A stretch of DNA of 64,000 bases from positions 1 to 64,000 of the forward strand of contig JACAAZ010000006.1 of NCBI GenBank assembly GCA_013376995.1, read 5' to 3'. The notes under the pieces are model-generated. The model was not told the DNA's origin. It made no database searches and worked only from the letters and a program-made list of their open reading frames with translations. The translations under genes and the position numbers were made by a program. Source of the DNA: Bacteroidota bacterium (lineage in GTDB: Bacteria; Bacteroidota; Bacteroidia; Bacteroidales; UBA4417). Positions 16,083 to 24,111 of this stretch are shown here, piece after piece (the stretch's first letter is position 1; every line of letters begins with the position of its first letter).

Positions 16083-16985
16083 CTAAGCGATCAGCGCTGC
16101 TAAAGCGATGGAATAGGTTTTGGTAAGGGCACTGTCACCCCTTGAGGTCAATACACAAGGAACGCGAGCACCAGCTACATAAGCAGCAAGCTCGGCACCG
16201 GCAAGTTTGGTTCCTCCCTTGAAGAATACATTACCTGATTCAATATTTGGGAATAAAAGGCAGTCAGCATCACCTGCAACTGGCCCAGAAACTTTCTTGA
16301 TTTCAACAGATTCCTTGTCAATGGCGCAATCCAGGCTTAAGGGGCCATCAATCACACATCCGGCAATCTGGCCGCGGTCACTCATCTTGGCAAGCATGGC
16401 TCCTTCTACACATGCCGGCATTCCTGCAAGCATTTGTTCTGTAGCTGCAATGACAGCAACTTTTGGCTTTTCAACTCCTATAGCCCTGGCAGTCTTGACA
16501 AGGAAATCCACAATTTTAATCTTTTGTTTGAAGTCAGGTTGTGGAATGATGGCTACATCACCAATTGTAAGAAGTTTATGATAGGTTGGGAATTCCATCA
16601 CTGTGATATGTGTAAGTATAGATCCTTCGGAACATAATCCCTTTTCCTTATTCAGGATAGCCCTCATGTACTTGTCAGTACTAAGGGAACCTTTCATCAG
16701 CAAGTTAGCCTTACCATCATTAATGAGCTGAACCGCCATCATGGCAGCTTTTATTTCATTGGGTTCATTAACAATTTCGAACTTATTGATATCAAAACCA
16801 CATTCCTGGCATATTTTCCTGATGTTAGACTCGTCGCCTGTAAGGGTTGCATCAATTATCCCCTTCTCAACTGCAGCATAAACAGCTTCAATAGTATGGG
16901 CATCGTTGGCAAAAGCAGCAACAAGGCGCTTTTTTGTTTTGGTTTTCAATACTTCGAAAATCTGGTCGAGCTTGGTAATAGACAT
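16083..16985 (-). CDS. ptb: Phosphate butyryltransferase
   Basis: Exchanges CoA for phosphate on butyryl-CoA, feeding butyrate kinase. The 300-residue protein belongs to the phosphate acetyl/butyryltransferase family: LLMKGSLSTDKYMRAILNKE, VMEFPTYHKLLTIGDVAI and GCVIDGPLSLDCAIDKE, ending LTSRGDSALTKTYSIALA. Its pairing with buk decides between acetyl and butyryl roles. The -7 box at 17056 probably drives both genes. Confidence 0.93.
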   Translation of the reverse strand: MSITKLDQIFEVLKTKTKKRLVAAFANDAHTIEAVYAAVEKGIIDATLTGDESNIRKICQECGFDINKFEIVNEPNEIKAAMMAVQLINDGKANLLMKGSLSTDKYMRAILNKEKGLCSEGSILTHITVMEFPTYHKLLTIGDVAIIPQPDFKQKIKIVDFLVKTARAIGVEKPKVAVIAATEQMLAGMPACVEGAMLAKMSDRGQIAGCVIDGPLSLDCAIDKESVEIKKVSGPVAGDADCLLFPNIESGNVFFKGGTKLAGAELAAYVAGARVPCVLTSRGDSALTKTYSIALAALIA

Positions 16986-17055
16986 TGTATAATTGGTTTA
17001 AGTGTTGTTAAAGCGATAACATCAGAATAGTGGTAGTTATCAAGAAAATAGAGTG

Positions 17056-17063
17056 CAAAATTA
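17056..17063 (-). promoter_or_regulatory. -7 promoter element for ptb-buk
   Basis: Plus-strand CAAAATTA is TAATTTTG on the coding strand, an exact TAnnTTTG match, predicting a leader of about 65 nt before ptb. No -33 TTTG with standard spacing was seen. Confidence 0.45.
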
Positions 17064-17225
17064 GATAATTGCCCAGCAAGAATGAAAGGCATTTAACAAA
17101 TTACCGATTATTTATACTGAATCTTAGCTATGGCATTGATAAACATATAGTAATCCAGTCTATGCGCTGATAGACAGATAAATATATTAAGTAAAAAATC
17201 GTTACCTATTCAGGTATTAAAAGAA

Positions 17226-18494
17226 TTATTGTGACTGGTAATCTATCATTTCCTGTATCGCTTTTCGGCAAACCGGGCAAAATTCGTTTCCCGAAAACGA
17301 CCGCATAAGGCAATCTGTTGAAGGACGGTAAATCCCTTTGCTCACATAACCACCCCCCTCAAAAACTCCAAGTTTTAGAGGATTATCATGATCAGGCTCT
17401 GATGGTATTTTGGTATGTGCCGGAAGCATTTTCTTCCATTTGGAAGAGAAATTAACCAATGTTGTAAGGTTTGGCTCCCAAGGCTCAATACCTAAGGGAT
17501 ACATATCATTGTAAGAAGTTGAGCCATCGTCATACTCATCGGCAAGTCCGGCAAAACCATGCCCAAACTCATGAACATAGATCTTTGCAGAATAGGTATT
17601 GCTGTTAACAGAAGTGCTGTAAAGGTTATAGATAGATCCGCCTCCATACTTGCTACTGTTCACCAGGAGGTAAATCTGGTCATAGGGTACATTTGCAGCC
17701 AGATCACGCACACTTTTGTTATCAGTGGTCATAAGATAGCGCTCAGAGTCAAAGGTGTAAAAACTGCTGTTTAGAACAGTAGACTTCCAGGTACCTGTTC
17801 CGGGAATATCTGTTCCGCTCTCTTCAGAAGGGGCCAGGACAGCCGAAACATTGAATTTATCCTGATTTTCCTTATAAGGAGAGAAGGAAAACAGATCAGA
17901 GGTGAATTTCTGGCAATCCGCTTTGAATTTTTCCAATTCTGCCTGGGTATATCCTTCAGGTAGTATCACGATGTCAATCTTGTTTGAAGGATCCCCGTTT
18001 TTCAATATGGTTAAAGCACTGTGGATCATTCGACTCTGAGTCTTGATAAAATAACTTTTTACATCAACCTGGTATTCAAATTTTTTCTCATACACTCCCT
18101 TGGAATTCCTGCTGTAGAGTTCAATCCGAATATCTTTCTTAGGCAACGGCATCTGAACGGTTTCTGAAAAACTGCGCCGGGTATGCTTTGCTTCTTCTGT
18201 AAACTTCCACTCATCGAAAAGTGAACAGAAGCCATGACTGAATATCAGCGTATTTGTTTCCAAATCAAAAGCCTTGAAATAGAACTGACCCAAATTCATC
18301 GAGTCAACCAGGTTAACATGCGATCCTCCCCAAAGCGGTTCATTGATTAGCTCATCGATGGAATAAATCTCATCCGTTGAATTGCCGGTATGGTAAAGAT
18401 CAATTCTAAGGGCTCTTGCATAAAACCAGTCATTATAAGTTGCCTTGACAGTGAATGTGCAAAGAATGAGCAGGAATAACAGGAAGGATTTCAT
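17226..18494 (-). CDS. M64 family (IgA-peptidase-like) metallopeptidase, exported
   Basis: 422 residues with a signal peptide (MKSFLLFLLILCTFTVKA). An N-terminal M64_N-type beta domain (about residues 25-150) precedes the catalytic domain, which contains IVILPEGYTQAELEKF, the zinc motif HEFGHGFAGLADEY near residue 308, and a cysteine-bearing C-terminus (DCLMRSF, FCPVCRKAI). These are hallmarks of peptidase family M64, named after a Clostridium IgA protease. Bacteroidota homologues are common and are not known to be IgA-specific, so the substrate is open. It is a single gene between ptb and the GIN lipoprotein. Confidence 0.92.
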   Translation of the reverse strand: MKSFLLFLLILCTFTVKATYNDWFYARALRIDLYHTGNSTDEIYSIDELINEPLWGGSHVNLVDSMNLGQFYFKAFDLETNTLIFSHGFCSLFDEWKFTEEAKHTRRSFSETVQMPLPKKDIRIELYSRNSKGVYEKKFEYQVDVKSYFIKTQSRMIHSALTILKNGDPSNKIDIVILPEGYTQAELEKFKADCQKFTSDLFSFSPYKENQDKFNVSAVLAPSEESGTDIPGTGTWKSTVLNSSFYTFDSERYLMTTDNKSVRDLAANVPYDQIYLLVNSSKYGGGSIYNLYSTSVNSNTYSAKIYVHEFGHGFAGLADEYDDGSTSYNDMYPLGIEPWEPNLTTLVNFSSKWKKMLPAHTKIPSEPDHDNPLKLGVFEGGGYVSKGIYRPSTDCLMRSFSGNEFCPVCRKAIQEMIDYQSQ

Positions 18495-18566
18495 AGGAAA
18501 AGGATTTTTGTACGAAAGTACAAAAGAATCTTCCCTGCAATAATGCAGTAATCAAAACAAAACGGT

Positions 18567-19376
18567 TCAATAGATTGTATAGAGCGACCTGGGGGAAGAG
18601 CTATTATAGCTACCCCTGCCTGAATAGGATTGAAGTGTGCGTTTCAACTGATTCATAACCTTACCGCTGCCCGAAATATTCTGTTCCAATTCAGGTTTTC
18701 CTTTGTAGTATACTGATCCTGAACCAGCAATTGAGGCATATAATTTTTCTTTAACATAGGTGAAAACATTTCCTGAGCCTGTTAAACGGGTATGACAGGT
18801 GTCAAGGTCCAGGCCATAGGATTCGATACTCCCTGAACCTGAATTGTCCATCCTGGCTTCACCTGCTTTACCCCATAACTCCAAATTTCCTGACCCGCTC
18901 ATAACGACCTTGAGATTTTGTGTTTTGACTGCCGATCTGATATTGCCCGAACCTGATATGTTTAGAGCAAGGGCTTCTGAAATAAGAGTATCGGAGGTAA
19001 TGCTTCCCGATCCGTTTAATTCCAGTTCCTTTAAGTTACTTGCGAAAACCCTTATGATGATAGGTTTTCGTGGATTCAGGCATGCATTGTCAGCTGTCTT
19101 TATAACCAACTTACCATTGATAGTTTCTGTAATAATATCTTTGATTAGATTGGATTCGGATTCAATGGAAATGCTGTCTTTTGAGCTCCTGCTTATAAAA
19201 ACGGTGAAATCGGAATTAAGGCATACCGATTCCAGCATTGTGTCAGTCTGCCTGGACTGAATGGTCATTTCATTGTTGCCTTCCTTACAGTGAAGATCGC
19301 TGCATGAAGGCAGCAATAATAGAATGCAATAAAAATGAATAAGATAGAGTGACAGGGCTGATATGCTCTTCTTCAT
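18567..19376 (-). CDS. GIN domain (DUF2807) lipoprotein
   Basis: 269 residues with a lipoprotein signal (YCILLLLPSC, lipobox cysteine at residue 25). The mature part is a beta-helix of about 20-residue turns, each marked by a GSG or GRG corner: LNGSGSITS, ISGSGNIRS, MSGSGNLEL, NSGSGSIES, LTGSGNVFT, IAGSGSVYY, ISGSGKVMN. This spacing is the signature of head GIN domain proteins of Bacteroidota. It probably sits on a membrane leaflet. Function is unknown; an adhesive or structural role is inferred only from the fold. It appears monocistronic. Confidence 0.9.
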   Translation of the reverse strand: MKKSISALSLYLIHFYCILLLLPSCSDLHCKEGNNEMTIQSRQTDTMLESVCLNSDFTVFISRSSKDSISIESESNLIKDIITETINGKLVIKTADNACLNPRKPIIIRVFASNLKELELNGSGSITSDTLISEALALNISGSGNIRSAVKTQNLKVVMSGSGNLELWGKAGEARMDNSGSGSIESYGLDLDTCHTRLTGSGNVFTYVKEKLYASIAGSGSVYYKGKPELEQNISGSGKVMNQLKRTLQSYSGRGSYNSSSPRSLYTIY

Positions 19377-19446
19377 AACTGTAATTACCAGTATTGGGAG
19401 CGATTATGACGAGAAATGATCAGTGAAGGTTACAAGAAATGGATTA

Positions 19447-20604
19447 TTATTTGCCTGGGCCGGTTGGCAGATCATTTATCCTGTAAATCGTTCCTGTAGT
19501 CAGCCCTGCAACATAGAGACGACCTTTTGAGTCTTCTCCGAAAGTACTGAAATGATTTCCGTCATAATGGCCGAATTCCTCCGATGCCCATACTCCATTT
19601 TGCTTGTAGAGCGTCCATATCTTATCTGAGCAATAATCGGCAAAGAAATAGTGGCCATAATAAGGTGATTTATCTGACCCCCTGTAAACAAAGCCTCCCG
19701 TAATGGAGCATTCAGGCCCGTGCGGATAGGTGTAAACCGGGAATACAAAGTTTGAACCTTCCTTTGCTTTCTCTGGTTTGTAGCTCTTATTCCCTTCATA
19801 AATTCTCCAGCCATAATTCTCGCCGCCTTTACTTGAGGCAGGCTGGCAGTCAATCTCTTCAATTTCATTCTGCCCGACATCTGCAATCCAAAGATCACCG
19901 GTAAGTCGATCGAAACTGAATCTCCAGGGATTTCTTAGCCCAAGTGCCCAGATCTCACCACGGGCATTCAGTGAGTGGACAAAAGGATTGGATGCTGGTA
20001 TCCTGTATGAATTACCACTATCAACATTGATCCTGAGCATTTTCCCAAAATATTCCATCAGGTTCTGGGCACGGTTTCCCGGATCCCCTGCACTTCCTCC
20101 ATCACCCAACCCTATATATAAATCTCCGTCAGGGCCAAAAATCAGGTTTCCACCGTTGTGATTTTCAAAAGGTTGTTTGAGAGTTAGCAGCTTGACTTCG
20201 CTTGAAGGGTCTGCATGGTTGGGATTATCCCTGCTGACTGAAAATCTCGAAATATGAGTACTATCGTTCTCGCCAATATAATTAACAAAGAAATAACCAT
20301 TCTGCCGGTAGTTCGGGTGGAATGCTAGGCCAAGCAACCCCCTTTCACCGCCGTAAACGACCCGTTCATGAATATCAAGAAAAGGCGAATCCATAACGTT
20401 GCCTGAACTGTCAACAATATAAACCGACCCTAACTGACCAACTACAAACAGCCTGCTGTCACCCGCATTAGCAATGGAAACGGGTTGTTCGATCCCTGTT
20501 GCAAAGGGAATAAGATTAGGATAAATTTTAGTCTTTTTGCAGGAAGTTGTTAGCATGAAAAGTGTCAATATCACAAACAAGTATTTGATCCGTTGATATT
20601 TCAT
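19447..20604 (-). CDS. PQQ-dependent sugar dehydrogenase-like (GSDH) lipoprotein
   Basis: Six-bladed beta-propeller of the glucose/sorbosone dehydrogenase family. Motifs are GERGLLGLAFHPNYRQNGYF, the catalytic-type ENHNGGNLIFGPDGDLYIGL, GDGGSAGDPGNRAQN, ALGLRNPWRFSFD and GEDSKGRLYVA. The start at 20604 was chosen over 20649 because it gives a lipoprotein signal (MKYQRIKYLFVILTLFMLTTSC). The protein is 385 residues. Related soluble enzymes oxidise sugars using PQQ and calcium; no PQQ biosynthesis genes lie in the window, so either the cofactor is scavenged or the protein has another role. Confidence 0.88.
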   Translation of the reverse strand: MKYQRIKYLFVILTLFMLTTSCKKTKIYPNLIPFATGIEQPVSIANAGDSRLFVVGQLGSVYIVDSSGNVMDSPFLDIHERVVYGGERGLLGLAFHPNYRQNGYFFVNYIGENDSTHISRFSVSRDNPNHADPSSEVKLLTLKQPFENHNGGNLIFGPDGDLYIGLGDGGSAGDPGNRAQNLMEYFGKMLRINVDSGNSYRIPASNPFVHSLNARGEIWALGLRNPWRFSFDRLTGDLWIADVGQNEIEEIDCQPASSKGGENYGWRIYEGNKSYKPEKAKEGSNFVFPVYTYPHGPECSITGGFVYRGSDKSPYYGHYFFADYCSDKIWTLYKQNGVWASEEFGHYDGNHFSTFGEDSKGRLYVAGLTTGTIYRINDLPTGPGK

Positions 20605-20702
20605 AGAATACGATTTAAAAGTTGGATTAAACCAAAAGATCTGCACCACTGTTAAAGTGTTATAAAGAAAACATCACATTCATCAAATTGTTGACCTGAT
20701 AT

Positions 20703-22088
20703 TTATTTGTTGAGCAGTTTCATAAAAGTTTTGTCCTGGTGAAGGGCAGTGAATACAGGGTCATTTGTTAATCTTTGAATATCCTTGAAACCCAGTTGAA
20801 ATGCATCACCAAGTTCTTTCAAGGCCTCATCTTTTTTGCCCTGCTTCATACTTACTGTGGCAGCCATATACCTATGTTCTGCGTTGGTTGGGTCAACTAA
20901 CCGGTACAATTCTATAAACCGGGAAGCCGTATTCAGATCGGATTGTTTTAAAGCTGAATTGCATAACATGTAGGTGTTAAGGCTCAAAAATCCAAGCAAG
21001 CGTTTATACATCCTGCTTTCATCTGTTACAGGCTGTTTGTCAGAAAGCGAACTCAGGTTTTCGGCTGTTTTTTCCCACCATTTCGGAGATTCTGATTGGA
21101 GTTTTGAGGCATAGTCTGATTGTAAGGTTCTTTCCCTGTCAAAGAGTATGGCCAGCTTATCTTTTTGCTGCTTGACTTTTGGATCAAGGTTGAGTTTGCT
21201 GATCTCGGTTTCAAGGGGAGATACATCAGTAAGCCCGGATAAATAATCTCTCAGCATTTCCAGGATTGAAAGTTGGTTAAGGAAATCGCCTTTTTTACCT
21301 GCCTCTTCTGACCTGGTATAGTTTACATCTATAAAAGTATTGATAGCAGCCCGGTCTGTAGGGATGGACTTAGTTCTCATCCTGTCAAAATTGAGCCAGG
21401 TGAAGATGTCGGGAACTACTTCCTTCAGCGGCCATTCATGCTTGCCGTCAAAGAGGAGAAGGTGATGGGTATAGCCAGCCTTTTCAAGGGATTCATCAAC
21501 CTGCTTCAGATCATTGTAGTTGAAATCCTGTAATCCTGCCACACCCAGGTAACTAAAGGCTTTAACAGGCTGTTTGTTAACATTTGGCAATCCGGCTCCG
21601 CAACCGATGACCCCGGCAACATTTCCTTCGGTAATAGCTGCAGCTCCTGCAACCCTGGATCCGCCTGAAAAACCTGCAAGATAGACTGATGTCACATCTA
21701 TTTTGAACCTGGATTCGAGATCAGAACGTATCTTCCGGTATATCTCAGTGGTTTCTTCCATTGTCATCCCATTTTTTGAATTATTGGAACCGGCAACAAT
21801 GAAACCATACTTATCACATTGTTCCCTGAACAGGTTCACCGGTAACAGTCCTTCTGCATGGGGATCGAAGCATATCAGCAACGGGCAGGATTTATCCGGA
21901 TTATAATTTAATGGGATATAAAGGGCATATGATGAGAGGCTGTCCGCCTCATACAGCACTTTCTTCTGTACTTCGCCGGGTTTGAAATTGTTTTGTGTTC
22001 TTGTGCCTTCTCTGTTTCCGGAAGCGCAGCTCAGGAAAACACTGAAAACGAGAACAGGGAAAAGAAAAGGAAGAAATGATCTGTTCAT
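20703..22088 (-). CDS. Alpha/beta-hydrolase (esterase-like) lipoprotein with TPR-like C-terminus
   Basis: 461 residues from the ATG at 22088, which gives a lipoprotein signal (LVFSVFLSC); the upstream ATG at 22103 adds five residues. Residues 40-235 resemble a PHB-depolymerase/feruloyl-esterase-like hydrolase: CPLLICFDPHAEG, then the nucleophile elbow VYLAGFSGGSRVAGA, and a late histidine in DGKHEWPLKEV. The C-terminal 220 residues are helical and look TPR-like (NAEHRYMAATVSMKQGKKDE). It lies in a run of minus-strand envelope genes. The substrate is unknown. A catalytic aspartate was not located with confidence. Confidence 0.75.
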   Translation of the reverse strand: MNRSFLPFLFPVLVFSVFLSCASGNREGTRTQNNFKPGEVQKKVLYEADSLSSYALYIPLNYNPDKSCPLLICFDPHAEGLLPVNLFREQCDKYGFIVAGSNNSKNGMTMEETTEIYRKIRSDLESRFKIDVTSVYLAGFSGGSRVAGAAAITEGNVAGVIGCGAGLPNVNKQPVKAFSYLGVAGLQDFNYNDLKQVDESLEKAGYTHHLLLFDGKHEWPLKEVVPDIFTWLNFDRMRTKSIPTDRAAINTFIDVNYTRSEEAGKKGDFLNQLSILEMLRDYLSGLTDVSPLETEISKLNLDPKVKQQKDKLAILFDRERTLQSDYASKLQSESPKWWEKTAENLSSLSDKQPVTDESRMYKRLLGFLSLNTYMLCNSALKQSDLNTASRFIELYRLVDPTNAEHRYMAATVSMKQGKKDEALKELGDAFQLGFKDIQRLTNDPVFTALHQDKTFMKLLNK

Positions 22089-22159
22089 AGTATGGAGAAT
22101 CAATGGTAAGATGAATCGAAAGTCGCATTAATCAAGACTTTCCACAAAATTGAGCATTT

Positions 22160-22189
22160 TTTGTTTTTTATCAAAATAATGTATATTTG
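22160..22189 (+). promoter_or_regulatory. Promoter of tnaA
   Basis: TTTG (22160-22163), 18-nt spacer, then TATATTTG (22182-22189) is a close match to the Bacteroidota consensus. It predicts transcription from about 22196 and therefore a leader of roughly 140 nt before tnaA, longer than at the other genes here. Confidence 0.7.
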
Positions 22190-22209
22190 ACCCGTTTCAT
22201 TCATCAACT

Positions 22210-22302
22210 ATGCATCTGCTTCTGAAAACGAATTCAAGGAAATTAATATTCCGGAATATTAAGGAGCGGGATTTTTTTCAACCTATCCATCGTTTTATAT
22301 AA
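22210..22302 (+). CDS. Possible 30-codon leader ORF upstream of tnaA
   Basis: An ATG at 22210 opens 30 codons ending at TAA (22300-22302), beginning MHLLLKTNSRKL and ending QPIHRFI. It lies wholly inside the predicted tnaA leader, ending 37 bp before the tnaA start. E. coli tna has a regulatory leader peptide (TnaC), but that needs a tryptophan codon and this ORF has none. It may equally be chance; translation is unproven. Confidence 0.25.
   Translation: MHLLLKTNSRKLIFRNIKERDFFQPIHRFI
22243..22262. promoter_or_regulatory. Perfect 20-bp palindrome in the tnaA leader
   Basis: TTAATATTCCGGAATATTAA is self-complementary over all 20 bases. It lies about 50 nt downstream of the predicted transcription start and 77 bp before the tnaA ATG. 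It could bind a dimeric regulator or fold in the leader RNA. It also lies inside the possible leader ORF. Confidence 0.6.
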
Positions 22303-22339
22303 TCAACACCTTTTACTCATATTTCAATACCTAAGTTAG

Positions 22340-23740
22340 ATGGAATTACCCTATGCTGAGCCTTTCAAAATAAAAATGATTGAAACTATCCGTCGTTCAA
22401 CACGTTCTGAGCGCGAAGAGTGGATTTCAAAAGCTAATTTCAACCTCTTTAATCTCCGTTCAGAACAGGTCTTCGTTGATTTGCTTACCGATTCCGGTAC
22501 CGGCGCAATGAGTGATCTTCAATGGGCAGAAATCATGAAAGGTGATGAAAGCTATGCCGGATCCGCTTCTTACTACAAACTCAAAGCTGCCGTTAAGGAT
22601 ATCTTTGGGTACGATTATTTTCTGCCAACTCACCAGGGAAGGGCAGCTGAAAATGTGCTGTTCAGTGTTTTAGTCAAGGAAGGGAACCTTGTTCCAGGAA
22701 ATTCTCATTTTGATACTACAAAGGGGCATATTGAGTTCAGGAAAGCCCATGCTATTGATTGTACAATTGATGAGGCCTTTGACACCACAGTTGATCATCC
22801 TTTTAAAGGAAATGTAGACCTTGGGAAGCTGGAAGCAGTACTTAAAAATAATCCTAAAGAAAGTATTCCTTTTATCATTGTTACCCTCACTTGTAATTCT
22901 TCTGGTGGACAGCCTGTTTCACTTGAGAATCTCAGGCAGGTTAGTGCTCTTGCCAAAAAATATGGGATCATGCTACTGTATGATTCAGCAAGGTATGCTG
23001 AAAATGCCTATTTCATTAAAAAGCGCGAACCAGGCCAGCAAAATAGAAGTATTAAGGAAATTGTAGCAGATATGTATGCCCTGGCTGATGGTATGACCAT
23101 GAGCAGCAAAAAAGATGGGATTGTTAATATAGGCGGATTTATTGGGCTGAAGGACGCAGGCATATTTGAGCAAGCCTCCGTCTTCAACATAATGTTCGAG
23201 GGATTTGTGACCTATGGAGGCATGGCCGGGCGTGATATGGCTGCGCTTTCACAGGGGCTTTATGAAGCACTGGATTACAATTTCCTGGAAGCAAGGGTGG
23301 GCCAGGTGGCATATCTTGGAAAATTGTTGACATCTTACGGTGTCCCTGTCCAGATGCCCTATGGCGGGCATGCCATCTTCATTGATGCAAATAAAATATT
23401 ACCTCATATTCCAAAGGAACAATTCAGGGCGCAGACATTGGCTGTTGAATTATATATTGAAGGTGGTGTAAGAGGGGTAGAAATTGGAGCCATCATGGCT
23501 GATCGTGACCCGGTAACGCATGAAAACCGCTATCCTGATCTTGAATTGGTGAGGCTGGCAATTCCACGCAGAGTTTACACGAACAATCACATGGAATATG
23601 TTGCTGCTGCAGTGGCAAATGTCTTTGAGCGTCGCTCCTCCGTTACTTGTGGTATGGAGATAGAATACGAGGCTCAAATCCTGAGGCATTTTACAGTTCG
23701 CTTGAAACGGACTGCTGCTCTAATGGCTCATGCAAAATGA
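22340..23740 (+). CDS. tnaA: Tryptophanase
   Basis: Pyridoxal-phosphate enzyme that splits tryptophan into indole, pyruvate and ammonia. The 466-residue sequence follows Bacteroidota tryptophanases closely: LPYAEPFKIKMIETIRRSTR, LLTDSGTGAMSDLQWAEIM, THQGRAAENVLFS, GNSHFDTTKGHIEFRKAHAI, TLTCNSSGGQPVS, and the PLP lysine in TMSSKKDGIVNIGGF. SSGGQPVS plus FDTTKGH favour tryptophanase over tyrosine phenol-lyase. It is preceded by a strong promoter and long leader, and followed by a terminator at 23836, so it is monocistronic; no tryptophan permease gene follows. Confidence 0.95.
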   Translation: MELPYAEPFKIKMIETIRRSTRSEREEWISKANFNLFNLRSEQVFVDLLTDSGTGAMSDLQWAEIMKGDESYAGSASYYKLKAAVKDIFGYDYFLPTHQGRAAENVLFSVLVKEGNLVPGNSHFDTTKGHIEFRKAHAIDCTIDEAFDTTVDHPFKGNVDLGKLEAVLKNNPKESIPFIIVTLTCNSSGGQPVSLENLRQVSALAKKYGIMLLYDSARYAENAYFIKKREPGQQNRSIKEIVADMYALADGMTMSSKKDGIVNIGGFIGLKDAGIFEQASVFNIMFEGFVTYGGMAGRDMAALSQGLYEALDYNFLEARVGQVAYLGKLLTSYGVPVQMPYGGHAIFIDANKILPHIPKEQFRAQTLAVELYIEGGVRGVEIGAIMADRDPVTHENRYPDLELVRLAIPRRVYTNNHMEYVAAAVANVFERRSSVTCGMEIEYEAQILRHFTVRLKRTAALMAHAK

Positions 23741-24111
23741 TCCTGTGCCTGGCCAAGCTGGAATCAATCCTTTTTAAGCCCGGCCAATAATCTATTTTCA
23801 ACATCAGATTCATTGAGTAGCCAAGAATTTTGCTGAAAAACCCTTTCGCCCTTTGAAAGGGTTTTTTGATGAATACAAATTTATGCCTAACAATTTTTAC
23901 TATTCTTTGTTATTTAAAGAACAGTAACCTCGGCAAATTCAGATTAGAATAGAATTTGAGGAAATATTTTTTCAAAATGCTACAATTTTTGCACTCAGTT
24001 TTAGTTTATTGAGAGGTAGCTTAATCTTCTGCCATACTCAATTTATCATATACAGGTTTCTTGTAGCTCAAAGTTTAATTATTTCAACCCCAACAAAGAA
24101 ATTTCCACCTT
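23741..24111. other. Gene-free spacer between tnaA and the barrel gene
   Basis: The 371-bp spacer holds the tnaA terminator (23836-23867) and then AT-rich sequence with no ORF of coding character. No exact TAnnTTTG box was found in front of the outer-membrane gene, so its promoter is not located. Confidence 0.6.
23836..23867 (+). terminator. Rho-independent terminator after tnaA
   Basis: A 12-bp perfect stem, AAAAACCCTTTC (23836-23847) with GAAAGGGTTTTT (23855-23866), has a 7-nt loop and ends in a T run. The A-rich 5' arm makes it potentially bidirectional. Confidence 0.9.

Noticed and set aside
22210-22302. TnaC-type tryptophan attenuation
   Set aside because: The candidate leader peptide has no tryptophan codon, which TnaC action requires. 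Only a generic leader ORF is proposed.
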